Positions 40,444 through 48,816 of a stretch of 54,110 bases of DNA are shown one piece after another. A model generated the notes under the pieces. The model was not told the origin of the DNA and ran no database searches. It saw nothing but the letters and a program-made list of their open reading frames with translations. Position 1 is the first letter of the stretch. The number at the start of each line of letters is the position of its first letter. This DNA is from Spirochaetales bacterium (GTDB lineage: Bacteria; Spirochaetota; Spirochaetia; SZUA-6; DRHE01): assembly GCA_030615505.1 (NCBI GenBank), contig JAUWZD010000016.1:1-54110 (forward strand), written 5' to 3'. The position numbers and the translations under genes were made by a program.

Positions 40444-41610
40444 ATGATTACTACAAAGAAAAAACCAATCATTGACCTTCCTCTAAAAATAACTCTCACA
40501 GAAGAGGGAATAAGCTGGTTTATTAAGCATAATAAGAAGCTTAATCGCTTTCGAATGGCAAATAATATTATGGAATACGGGCTTTCTTTAAACGATTTTT
40601 ATGCATTATCGCTTCAGAAAATGCTTATAATAGATTATATATCTATGATTGAGATAAAAAGGACCGAATTCTCATCAATGCGAAGAGAAATAATGGATCT
40701 CTCAAAGCTGATTACTTACAGTATTCTTTATAAAAAATTTGATGAGGACGTTTTTAAAAAATTCATTTCCTCTCACCTTATTCAAAAGTGGAATCGAATC
40801 AATCCTTCAAGTTTTATTGATGAAAACTCCAAATTCAATGAAACTATGCTTAAAAGAATAATGGCCGGTAAAGAAAAACTTATTTTAGAAATCTCACAGG
40901 AAATCATTGATCCCATCATAGATGAGATTAAAAATGATACATCTTTAACTTCAGAGGAAAAACAAATCCGGATTTTTCAAGGTAAAAAATTTCTAACAAA
41001 TCTGCGCCAGATTATTTGGATTATGCTTTCAAGGTCTAAAGGCATTGAAGAATATTTCTTGATTCTTTCCGAAATAAGAAGTGTGTTAAAAAATTATCTT
41101 GAAAAAACCCAAATTGCAGAATATCTCTCATTAATGATAATGGAACTGGCGGTTAATGCCGAAAATGCACGACTTCATCAAATCGCAAAAGATATATATC
41201 ATGATCCGGCAAATATAGACAGCTTAATTCTCAATAAAGAAATTCGTGATAAATTACTACTAAAAATGGAAGAACAGCGTGATTTTCTATACCTGACCTG
41301 GAAAATCATCGGAAAGAATGTTTCGATAGGGACTGAAAACAGGTTAAATATAATCCTTTTCGATAGAGAATATGATTATAGAAAATTAAAACAGGAAATA
41401 GACGATAAAAAGGGAATTGATTTAAAGGAAAAAAGCCTCTTTGATTTTTATAAAGAAATACCTGAACAGAAAATAAATACTGAATTAGGATTATACTATC
41501 TATCTTATCTCAATGAAGCCTGTGAAAAACAAAATATTCACTTTGATACTAATGTAAGTCAGATACTGCAGAATGATCTGACCGTTATTACCTTATACTT
41601 AAGATTTTAA
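40444..41610 (+). CDS. Conserved hypothetical helical protein
   Basis: This encodes 388 residues, rich in Lys, Ile and Glu, almost entirely predicted helix, with no signal peptide or membrane segment. Segments include 'TLTEEGISWFIKHNKKLNRF', 'LEISQEIIDPIIDEIKND' and 'MIMELAVNAENARLHQIAKD'. The last resembles a GHKL N-box ('ELAVNAENA'), but no G-box follows, so I do not call an ATPase. It starts 72 bases after the cyclase in the same direction and shares its AT-rich composition, so it may be in that transcript. I do not recognise the family; a spirochaete-specific regulator is possible. Confidence 0.65.
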   Translation: MITTKKKPIIDLPLKITLTEEGISWFIKHNKKLNRFRMANNIMEYGLSLNDFYALSLQKMLIIDYISMIEIKRTEFSSMRREIMDLSKLITYSILYKKFDEDVFKKFISSHLIQKWNRINPSSFIDENSKFNETMLKRIMAGKEKLILEISQEIIDPIIDEIKNDTSLTSEEKQIRIFQGKKFLTNLRQIIWIMLSRSKGIEEYFLILSEIRSVLKNYLEKTQIAEYLSLMIMELAVNAENARLHQIAKDIYHDPANIDSLILNKEIRDKLLLKMEEQRDFLYLTWKIIGKNVSIGTENRLNIILFDREYDYRKLKQEIDDKKGIDLKEKSLFDFYKEIPEQKINTELGLYYLSYLNEACEKQNIHFDTNVSQILQNDLTVITLYLRF

Positions 41611-41629
41611 TTTATAGTATGCTGCAGAA

Positions 41630-42289
41630 ATGAAATTCAAAGCTGTTCTATTCGATTTAGACGGCACCCTGTTGGACACAATTGACGACCTGGCCGATTC
41701 TATGAACAGGGTCTTGATCCGACATGGATTCCAGACCCATGGGGTGGAAGCCTACAAATACTTTGTTGGGAATGGAATGGAAAACATGGTTAAAAGCGCT
41801 CTGCCTGAAGACAGGCGGGATCAGGGTACGGTTACTCAATGCGGAGCCGAGATGGAGGAAGAGTATTTCGCACACTGGGCGGATAAAACTAAAGTCTATG
41901 ATGGAGTGCCGGCTCTTTTAAACGGTCTAAGCGCGCGGAAAATCAAAATGGCCATTCTTTCCAATAAGCCCAATAACATAGCCAGGATTATGGTAGACAG
42001 GTTTCTTAAAGAATGGAGCTTTAACATAGTATTCGGAGCGAGGGATTCACATCCCAGAAAGCCTGACCCAACAGCGGCAAGAGAGATGTGTAAAATCTTA
42101 GAGCTATCTCCCGAGCAGGTACTATATGCAGGAGACACAGATACAGATATGGTCACAGCCCGGAGGGCCAATATGTTTGCGGTTGGAGTGCTCTGGGGTT
42201 TCAGAACTAAGGATGAACTGATAAACAGTGGAGCACAGAAAATCGCAGAACAGCCCACGGAGCTGCTTAAGTTTTTTAATAGATCTTAA
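41630..42289 (+). CDS. gph: HAD-family phosphoglycolate phosphatase
   Basis: This encodes 219 residues. HAD motifs are I 'AVLFDLDGTLLDTIDDLADS', II 'MAILSNKPNNIARIMV', III Lys in 'HPRKPDPTAAREM', and IV 'LYAGDTDTDMVTARRANM'. The cap inserted after motif I and 'GVLWGFRTKDELINSGAQKI' near the end are typical of Gph, which removes 2-phosphoglycolate formed in DNA repair. Other small sugar-phosphate substrates are possible. It is convergent with the NeuB-like gene, and the two stop codons overlap (42286-42289). Confidence 0.85.
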   Translation: MKFKAVLFDLDGTLLDTIDDLADSMNRVLIRHGFQTHGVEAYKYFVGNGMENMVKSALPEDRRDQGTVTQCGAEMEEEYFAHWADKTKVYDGVPALLNGLSARKIKMAILSNKPNNIARIMVDRFLKEWSFNIVFGARDSHPRKPDPTAAREMCKILELSPEQVLYAGDTDTDMVTARRANMFAVGVLWGFRTKDELINSGAQKIAEQPTELLKFFNRS

Positions 42290-43386
42290 AGCAGATCCTC
42301 CCAGCCAATACCCTCGCCTGCAGGGATTGTTCTCCGGGCAATTTTTCCCGTTATGACTTTTAAATATTCGGGTCCCAGACCCGGATGAAGATTTTTTTCA
42401 CTGCGTATAATACATACCCTGTCGGGACTGATTATTTCCCCGGCTTTAATTCTCGATTCAGCATGAAGAGATCGATTGGTGCTTGCATAAAAAGATTTTT
42501 CCGAGGGCGCTAATCTCTTTACACCGTCTCCCAAAATACGTTTTGTTCTCTCCCGGCCAAATTCTTTTTCACACCACTTAAGGCCGCTGGACGAATCCAT
42601 CTGCTCTACTCTTCTGATTCCCTTCACCATACTGGTGAAAGAATGAGGGTCAAGCGCGATAGGATCGTCCAACCCGGGGCCTCCGGAGGAAAGGGTAATG
42701 TGTTTTTCAACCAGGCACGCTCCCATCAGAGCCGAAAGGGCCGGAACCATTATAGAATCCCTGGAATGATCTGATACACCCACAGGTCTGCCAAAGATCG
42801 CCTTAAGATTGGGTATAAGTTTGAGATTATACTCTTCAGCCGGGGCCGGGTAGGATGTAACACAGTGCAGGAGAATGCTCCTCTCACGCGTAATGTTCAA
42901 AGCCCTCTCAATATCCCCCAGGGTTGAAACACCTGTTGAGAGGATTACAGGCACATCGTAGCCTGAAACCTCCTCTAAAAGGGGGTAATGGTTAAGCTCA
43001 GGAGAAGCTATTTTGATAGCCTGAATATTGAGGGAATGTAGAAGCCTGGCGCTCTCTATTCCGAAGGCAGAGCAGAGAAAGACCGGGCCCTGCTTTTCGG
43101 TGTACTCTTTTATCTGAGCGTAGAACTCATACCCCCTCTCAAGCTCTTTGAATCTGCGGTATATGGGAATCCTCCCGCCGGGTAGTTCAATATCCCCTGT
43201 CAGGGGATGCACAATTTCATCCGCAATGATAACCTGGAACTTAACTCCATCCGCACCCGCCCTCACAGCAGCATCGATCAACCTGAAAGCTCTGTTTAAA
43301 TCGCCGTTATGAGAGCTGCCGGCTTCGGCCATAATAAAGATGGGAGCTCCGGCGCCGATCCTTCTATGCCCTAATGAGATTTCCAT
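42286..43386 (-). CDS. NeuB/SpsE-like N-acetylneuraminate synthase family protein
   Basis: This encodes 366 residues from the ATG at 43386; an in-frame ATG at 43413 adds nine residues not usual for the family. The TIM-barrel has 'IFIMAEAGSSHNGDLNRAF', 'RAGADGVKFQVI', 'IKIASPELNHYPLLEEV', 'VILSTGVSTLGDIERAL', 'ILLHCVTSYPAPAEEYNLK', 'VGVSDHSRDSIMVPALSAL' and 'CLVEKHITLSSGGPGLDDP'. The C-terminus is a SAF (antifreeze-like) domain ('SLHAESRIKAGEIISPD'). The family condenses phosphoenolpyruvate with an aminosugar to make sialic, legionaminic or pseudaminic acid. No CMP-sugar synthetase or epimerase is adjacent, so the product is open. Confidence 0.86.
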   Translation of the reverse strand: MEISLGHRRIGAGAPIFIMAEAGSSHNGDLNRAFRLIDAAVRAGADGVKFQVIIADEIVHPLTGDIELPGGRIPIYRRFKELERGYEFYAQIKEYTEKQGPVFLCSAFGIESARLLHSLNIQAIKIASPELNHYPLLEEVSGYDVPVILSTGVSTLGDIERALNITRERSILLHCVTSYPAPAEEYNLKLIPNLKAIFGRPVGVSDHSRDSIMVPALSALMGACLVEKHITLSSGGPGLDDPIALDPHSFTSMVKGIRRVEQMDSSSGLKWCEKEFGRERTKRILGDGVKRLAPSEKSFYASTNRSLHAESRIKAGEIISPDRVCIIRSEKNLHPGLGPEYLKVITGKIARRTIPAGEGIGWEDLL

Positions 43387-43426
43387 TACCGTTAGAAATC
43401 CCTCGCCATGCATGCCGCTTTAACTA

Positions 43427-44902
43427 TCACATGTATTCCTTTCTATACTCTTCAATCATTCTGAATTTTAACTCTTTTAAGGTTTTAGAAAGAGAAACCT
43501 TGTACACATGGGGATTAATAATTCTCTTAAATGTGTCATCAAGGTGCTTAAGATTATTCTTCATATTCTTCTGGATAGATTTCAAATCCGGCAAATCGCA
43601 TACAATTTTTCCGCTCTTCATCTTCAGGCTGAGCAGAGGATCGATACGATCATAGTGTTGAATATCAAAAAAGCGGTAAGGGTACATGGGATGGTAAAAA
43701 CGATAAGGCTCACCCGGTTTTATTTCTTCATTATCCAAAGCCAAAAGATCTGCTACGGGAGATCCATTATTATTACAAAAGCGATACACCTGTTTTATAC
43801 CAGGATTGGTTACCTTCTCCGGATTATTTGATACTTTAATGACAGGAACAAACCGGCCATTCACTTCCTTAGCCTTCAATTTATAAACACCGGCTAAGGA
43901 TGGATCACCTTTGGCAGTAACTAAATTGGTTCCTACACCCCAAAGATCGATCGGCGCTCCCTGGGTTACCAACTGATGAATAATACACTCATCCAGTTCA
44001 TTGGAAGCGGAGATTTTTGCCTTTTCCAATCCCTCCTCATCGAAACGCTTTCTCACCTTTTTACTTAAATATTCTAAATCACCGCTGTCCAACCTTATAC
44101 CGAAATTACCGTATCCCTTCTTTTGAAGCTCTTTTCCTACTCGTATGGCATTTTCCAGACCACTGCTCAAAGTGTCATAGGTATCGATTAGAAGAATGCA
44201 CCCATCAGGGTAGATTTCCGCATATTTCTCAAATGCCTCAAGCTCACTTCCAAAAGCCATGATCCAGGAATGGGCCATGGTTCCCTTTACCGGAATGTCA
44301 TAAAGCTTTCCAGCCAGAGTGTTTGAGGTACCGGCTACGCCTCCTATATAGGCTGCTCGTGCAGCAGCAATGGCCCCGTTAACGCCGTGAGCCCTGCGCA
44401 GTCCGAACTCCAGTATTACACCCTCACCGGAAGCCAGATAGACCCTGGCGGCTTTGGTTGCAATTAGGGTTTGAAAATTAATTGTATTTAATAAAAAACT
44501 CTCAATAAGCTGGGCTTGAATGAGGGGAGCCTGAACCCTGATAAGGGGTTCATTTGGAAAAACAAGAGCACCCTCATCCATGGCATAAATATCACCGCTA
44601 AATCGAAATGAAGACAGATAATCAAGAAAATCCGTTTGAAATATTTTTTGTTTAGAAAGAAAATCGATATCGTCTTCTCTGAACTTAAGGCCAACCAGAC
44701 CCTTGAGTAAATCTTCCAACCCGGCAAAAACAGAAAATCCACCGCCAAAGGGGGATTTGCGGAAAAACATTTCGAACACTACCCGGGGATTGTGCCGGTA
44801 CTTAAAATAGCCCTGCATCATGGTCAGTTCATAGAAATCGGTAAGAAGAGCAATATCCCCTTGCATCAGGCAGGGTTTATCCGCGTGGTTAGATCTCTCC
44901 AT
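43427..44902 (-). CDS. pncB: Nicotinate phosphoribosyltransferase
   Basis: This encodes 491 residues, the length of the long bacterial PncB type. Motifs are 'LLTDFYELTMMQGYFKY', 'FEMFFRKSPFGGGFSVFAGL', 'LEFGLRRAHGVNGAIAAARA', 'GTMAHSWIMAFGSELEAFE', 'LIDTYDTLSSGLENAIRV', 'GIRLDSGDLEYLSKKVRK' and 'DLWGVGTNLVTAKGDPSLAG'. It turns nicotinate and PRPP into nicotinate mononucleotide for NAD salvage. Its start shares one base with the stop of pncA (TGATG), so both steps of nicotinamide recycling are co-translated. All conserved active-site segments are present. Confidence 0.95.
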   Translation of the reverse strand: MERSNHADKPCLMQGDIALLTDFYELTMMQGYFKYRHNPRVVFEMFFRKSPFGGGFSVFAGLEDLLKGLVGLKFREDDIDFLSKQKIFQTDFLDYLSSFRFSGDIYAMDEGALVFPNEPLIRVQAPLIQAQLIESFLLNTINFQTLIATKAARVYLASGEGVILEFGLRRAHGVNGAIAAARAAYIGGVAGTSNTLAGKLYDIPVKGTMAHSWIMAFGSELEAFEKYAEIYPDGCILLIDTYDTLSSGLENAIRVGKELQKKGYGNFGIRLDSGDLEYLSKKVRKRFDEEGLEKAKISASNELDECIIHQLVTQGAPIDLWGVGTNLVTAKGDPSLAGVYKLKAKEVNGRFVPVIKVSNNPEKVTNPGIKQVYRFCNNNGSPVADLLALDNEEIKPGEPYRFYHPMYPYRFFDIQHYDRIDPLLSLKMKSGKIVCDLPDLKSIQKNMKNNLKHLDDTFKRIINPHVYKVSLSKTLKELKFRMIEEYRKEYM

Positions 44903-45564
44903 CAGTCACTGTCCCAGGTAGAGTTAAGCTCATTTGATTGTATGACCTTTACCCCGGCTGCTTTCATTTCATCCAGCCGCTTGCAAAGACTTCCTTCAGG
45001 TGCATCTATTCCCCTGGCTGCATCCTCAACAAGATACACTGTAAAACCTAACCTAACAGCATCCATGGCCGAATAAAATACACAAAAATCCGTAGCCAGG
45101 CCTGTGAGAAACAGATGCTCAAATTTAAGCCCTTTGAGATAGTATTCTAAGCCTGTAGATGTCTTGCGGTCATTTTCATAAAATACTGAATAGGAGTCAA
45201 GATTCCGGTTTCTTCCCTTGCGGACTATGAGATCAATCCCACTGTTATCAAGATCGGGGTGAAAATCTGCGCCCGAAGTTCCTGCCACACAGTGATCAGG
45301 CCAGAGAACCTGCCTGCCTCCTAATCCGGGGAGTTCTATGGAGTCAAAAGGTTCTTTACTTGAATGGTTTGAAGCGAAAGAGATATGCTCTTTAGGATGC
45401 CAATCCTGGGTGGCTACAACCTTACAGAAGCACGGCATGATTCTGTTTACAATCTCTACAATCCTGTCCCCCTCTTTGACTTCAAGACTCCCACCGGGGC
45501 AGAAATCATTTTGAACATCTATAACTAAAAGGATGCCTTTGGTTTTTCTTCTTAGATCAAGCAT
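44902..45564 (-). CDS. pncA: Nicotinamidase
   Basis: This encodes 220 residues from the ATG at 45564, with GAGGT seven bases upstream; an in-frame TTG at 45579 is rejected. The isochorismatase-like fold has the catalytic triad Asp in 'LLVIDVQNDFCPGGSL', Lys in 'LIVRKGRN' and Cys in 'GLATDFCVFYSA'. The metal site is in 'VATQDWHPKEHISF', and 'LWPDHCVAGTSGADFHPDL' is typical of nicotinamidases. It hydrolyses nicotinamide to nicotinate, which PncB then uses. It is a two-gene NAD salvage operon with pncB. Confidence 0.95.
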   Translation of the reverse strand: MLDLRRKTKGILLVIDVQNDFCPGGSLEVKEGDRIVEIVNRIMPCFCKVVATQDWHPKEHISFASNHSSKEPFDSIELPGLGGRQVLWPDHCVAGTSGADFHPDLDNSGIDLIVRKGRNRNLDSYSVFYENDRKTSTGLEYYLKGLKFEHLFLTGLATDFCVFYSAMDAVRLGFTVYLVEDAARGIDAPEGSLCKRLDEMKAAGVKVIQSNELNSTWDSD

Positions 45565-45594
45565 GGCAATACCTCGCAAATATATTACTAATGT

Positions 45595-46827
45595 TTATCC
45601 CTTAATTAAACCATATTTAATTTTCAGGCGTAAGATCCTTCTGACCCCTGCATCAATTTCTTCTGTAGTAATCTCTCCAGCCTTATATAAATCCATAATC
45701 TCATTCTTTAGTTTCAGTATATCGGAGTTTCCCAGTACAATAAAAATATCCACTCCGGCCTTGATGCCTAATTTAAAGATCTCATGTTTAGTAAAATTCT
45801 TGCTCAAAGCCAGCATTTCAATATCATCAGAAATGATTACACCCTCAAATCCCATTTTTGCACGCAGTAAGTCTTTTATAATACGCGAGGAGAGAGTAGC
45901 CGGTAATTCCGGATCAAGCTGGGGATAGAGGATATGTGCCGTCATTATGGCATCTATCCCATAGTCGATAGCCATCTGGAAGGGTACAAGATCCTTGTCC
46001 TTTAGTATTGCTTCATCCACATTCACCACGGGAAGATTAAAATGAGAATCCACTGTGGTTCTACCGTGTCCCGGAAAATGTTTAACCACCGATGCAATGC
46101 CCGCCCGATGTGCCCCATGAATGTAATATATACCCTGCTCACCGACCTGCCAGGCATCCGGGCCCATGGAGCGGTCCCCAATAATCGAATCATCCGGTAC
46201 TGCATAGAGATCAAGCACAGGAGCAAAATTGACATTGCAGCCCAGTTGCCGGACCTCTTTGCCCGTGATAAAGGCTAATGCTTCTACAAATAAGGGATCC
46301 TTAAATTCCTTCCAGTAGAACGGAGAGGAAAAGCGGGTTGTCCTCTCTAATGCCAGACGGTTTACTCTGCCTCCCTCCTGATCGATGCCGATCAGCAGTC
46401 CAATCGGCGGGGAATTGTTTAATGCGCAACTCTGCAGATCGGAGGTCAGCTTCTTTACCTGTTCTTCAGTAGCTATATTTCGGCTGGAAAGAATAATTCC
46501 GCCTACATACCCTTCCCGAATCAGCTTTTTTGATCTGTCCGTAATTTTTGTACCGGGAACCCAGCTTATAAATCTCTGGCCTATTTTCTGATTGAGGGAC
46601 AATTGATCCAGAATACATTCTAAAGAGTCTTCAGAAACAGGAGGAAATTCCTTTTCGCCGGGAAAAGTTACGGCGACTGCCCTGGGAATATGCGTCTTTA
46701 AAGAATAATCAGGCCTCTGCTCCTCTCTCTCTAAAGAGACTGTGCTCTCCCATGCCCCTTCAACAGGACTCGTTTGACAGGAGGTAAATAATATAATAAG
46801 TACAACAGCAAAACTTAACCGGTGCAT
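45595..46827 (-). CDS. nagZ: Glycoside hydrolase family 3 beta-N-acetylhexosaminidase lipoprotein
   Basis: This encodes 410 residues. The signal ends in the lipobox 'LFTSC', so the enzyme is lipid-anchored, unlike cytoplasmic NagZ. GH3 motifs are 'GQRFISWVPGTKI', 'GLLIGIDQEGGRVNRLALER', 'NVNFAPVLDLYAVPDDSIIG', 'ASVVKHFPGHGRTTVDSHFN' (His acid/base loop KHFPGHG) and the nucleophile Asp in 'GVIISDDIEMLAL'. It probably removes N-acetylglucosamine from peptidoglycan fragments or other glycans in the periplasm. Only the N-terminal GH3 domain is present. It ends 16 bases before pncA's start, same direction. Confidence 0.88.
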   Translation of the reverse strand: MHRLSFAVVLIILFTSCQTSPVEGAWESTVSLEREEQRPDYSLKTHIPRAVAVTFPGEKEFPPVSEDSLECILDQLSLNQKIGQRFISWVPGTKITDRSKKLIREGYVGGIILSSRNIATEEQVKKLTSDLQSCALNNSPPIGLLIGIDQEGGRVNRLALERTTRFSSPFYWKEFKDPLFVEALAFITGKEVRQLGCNVNFAPVLDLYAVPDDSIIGDRSMGPDAWQVGEQGIYYIHGAHRAGIASVVKHFPGHGRTTVDSHFNLPVVNVDEAILKDKDLVPFQMAIDYGIDAIMTAHILYPQLDPELPATLSSRIIKDLLRAKMGFEGVIISDDIEMLALSKNFTKHEIFKLGIKAGVDIFIVLGNSDILKLKNEIMDLYKAGEITTEEIDAGVRRILRLKIKYGLIKG

Positions 46828-46846
46828 TGATGTGCCTGAAAGGAAA

Positions 46847-46919
46847 TGGAGGATAGGGGACTTGAACCCCTGGCCTATAGATTGCGAACCTATCGCTCTA
46901 CCACCTGAGCTAATCCCCC
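46847..46919 (-). tRNA. tRNA-Ala (anticodon CGC)
   Basis: The reverse strand folds as a 73-base cloverleaf. The acceptor stem is GGGGGAT/ATCCTCC with the G3-U70 wobble that marks alanine tRNAs. The D arm is GCTC/GAGC, the anticodon arm ATAGG-TTCGCAA-TCTAT with CGC in the loop, and the T arm AGGGG-TTCAAGT-CCCCT. The discriminator is A, and CCA is not encoded (TTT follows). Confidence 0.93.
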
Positions 46920-46986
46920 AACCCGGATCCGCATGCTCTTAATAATAAACGCATTTCTTTCTCTTCGCAACTGCTATAGCCGGACT

Positions 46987-47925
46987 TTAAACCTCCACCA
47001 CCATCCCTTCACGGGCGATTGAAATTTCCATATCCGTCTTTCCAGCCACCGATTCTCTTATTTTTTTTTCAATAAACTCCAACTCCCGGTCGGTGCGCAG
47101 AGGATCGTGATGGAATAGAAGCAGCTTCTTTACCCCGGCCTTATACGCGGTCTTTACCGCTTGCTCAAAGGATGTATGGCCCCATCCCAGCCTGGAAGAT
47201 ATATATTCTTTGTGTGTATACTGGGAATCATGAACCAGGATGTCCGCACCTTTTACAAACCTCAAAACCTTATCATTTTCTTCTTTTGCAGCCTTTTCTC
47301 CTTCCCGAAACACTTCTTCATCGTAGTTGGGCGAATCCGGGCTGACATCAAATACATTACGAAAAGGTTCTGTATCGTAGGCTGTGCACAGTACCTTTCC
47401 CTTGTATTCGAAACGGTAGCCTAAGACTAAAATCGGGTGATTGAGATATTTGGTAGTCAGCCATATCCCATCGCCCAAATCCCGGGATCCTTCCTTTATA
47501 TTGAAATATTCAATTTTTGATGACAGCTCACTCATGCTTACAGGAAAATAGCGGTATGTAAGCTGTCCCCCAACGATCTTATCCAGAGTATCATCCTCGT
47601 AAGTAACAGGACCAAAAACTCTTAATTCCGTATTGGGAATAAAAATGGGAGTGAAAAAGGGGAAACCCATAATATGATCCCAGTGAGTATGGGTAATAAA
47701 AATCTCAGTTTTGATAGGCCCTTTAGGCAGGTCATTCTCGATCATATAGCCGGCCAGCTCCCGTATGCCTGTGCCGGCATCAATGATTATCAATCGGTCT
47801 TCAGCTCCGAATCTTATTTCAAGGCAGGAAGTATTTCCGCCAAACTTGACCGTATCAGGACCGGGACAGGGAATAGATCCTCTCACGCCCCAGAATTTTA
47901 AACGAATAGCCAATACTCTTAGCAC
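46987..47925 (-). CDS. Metallo-beta-lactamase-fold hydrolase
   Basis: This encodes 312 residues. 'KFWGVRGSIPCPGPDTVKFG' and 'GGNTSCLEIRFG' open the domain, and 'FITHTHWDHIMGFPFFTP' is the HxHxDH metal motif. 'LGYRFEYKGKVLCTAYDTEP', 'GADILVHDSQYTHKEY' and 'GWGHTSFEQAVKTAYKAGVK' with 'LLLFHHDPLRTDRELE' complete the site. The 'FWGVRGS' class is related to cyclic nucleotide and phosphodiester hydrolases. With several cyclases in the window, cyclic-nucleotide hydrolysis is an attractive but unproven role. It ends upstream of tRNA-Ala and is preceded by the HDOD gene (13-base gap). The start is probably GTG at 47925. Confidence 0.85.
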   Translation of the reverse strand: MLRVLAIRLKFWGVRGSIPCPGPDTVKFGGNTSCLEIRFGAEDRLIIIDAGTGIRELAGYMIENDLPKGPIKTEIFITHTHWDHIMGFPFFTPIFIPNTELRVFGPVTYEDDTLDKIVGGQLTYRYFPVSMSELSSKIEYFNIKEGSRDLGDGIWLTTKYLNHPILVLGYRFEYKGKVLCTAYDTEPFRNVFDVSPDSPNYDEEVFREGEKAAKEENDKVLRFVKGADILVHDSQYTHKEYISSRLGWGHTSFEQAVKTAYKAGVKKLLLFHHDPLRTDRELEFIEKKIRESVAGKTDMEISIAREGMVVEV

Positions 47926-47937
47926 CTTTCGTCTGCG

Positions 47938-48807
47938 TCAACTAACTATTTTTAGAAAGACCTGCGCTTTTTCAAGCTCGGCATTTACAGTATCTTCTAT
48001 CCCCTCTAAATACTCCCACTCAACTCCGAGTTCTTTAAATACCTCATCGGGCAGTCTTTCCGGGTAGCGATCCCCTGAAAAACCCAACTCATAAGTATTA
48101 CTGAACAGATTGGCAAGGGCCACGGTTAAAAGCAGCTCCCTGTAGCTGCCTGTATAATCATTGATATTATGATGATAATACACCACATCGATCAGATTGT
48201 CACCTAAGCTCCAATTCTCAATGATCAATTTCCCAACCTCGGCGTGATTAACCATCATCATTTTTTCCTCTGAAATATACAGAGGAGTATGTTCACGATC
48301 TGTATGAGATATTGCAGTTACATATTCTTTGGCAAGTTTATTGTTTAAGGGAATCTTTCCAATATCATGAAGAAGTCCGGCAATAAAGTACTCTTCATGT
48401 AATTTAGGATCTATCTTCCTCCTTGCGGCTAACAGTTTGGCTGTCACACCAACACTAATTGAATGCCGCCAGTAACCGTCCATATTTAAGGCCTGAAAAT
48501 CCTTGGCCTTCCCAAAAGTGCCTAAAACAGCCGTGCTTAAGGCCAGGTTCTTAACCGTGTTAATACCCAGCATAATAACAGCCCGGACGAGTGAGGTAAT
48601 TTGGTTAGGAAGAGAGTAATAGGCAGAATTGATTAAGCGCATAACTTTTCCCATGAGTACAGGATCAAGACTGATTACATGGTTTAAATCAACAGGAGAG
48701 GTTTGCGGATCATTGCATATCTCAAGAATCTTGGACACTGTTGCAGGGAGGGGCGGCATTTTGCTTACATAGGCCTTAATGACATTCAGTATCTGATCTC
48801 TTTCCAT
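47938..48807 (-). CDS. HDOD-domain signalling protein
   Basis: This encodes 289 residues, essentially a single HDOD domain: 'KMPPLPATVSKILEICNDP', 'VISLDPVLMGKVMRLINSAY', 'QITSLVRAVIMLGINTVKNL' and 'FIAGLLHDIGKIPLNNKLAK'. The HD pair is kept here, but the domain class usually lacks full metal-binding sets and acts as a scaffold in regulatory pathways. GGAGG lies seven bases upstream of the ATG. It follows the TPR gene by 9 bases and precedes the metallohydrolase by 12, so the three are one operon. Confidence 0.9.
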   Translation of the reverse strand: MERDQILNVIKAYVSKMPPLPATVSKILEICNDPQTSPVDLNHVISLDPVLMGKVMRLINSAYYSLPNQITSLVRAVIMLGINTVKNLALSTAVLGTFGKAKDFQALNMDGYWRHSISVGVTAKLLAARRKIDPKLHEEYFIAGLLHDIGKIPLNNKLAKEYVTAISHTDREHTPLYISEEKMMMVNHAEVGKLIIENWSLGDNLIDVVYYHHNINDYTGSYRELLLTVALANLFSNTYELGFSGDRYPERLPDEVFKELGVEWEYLEGIEDTVNAELEKAQVFLKIVS

Positions 48808-48816
48808 GTAAAAAGC

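Noticed and set aside
41140..41175. GHKL ATPase in the 388-residue helical protein because of 'MELAVNAENA'
   Set aside because: No G1, F or G2 box follows, so a single N-box-like match is not enough.
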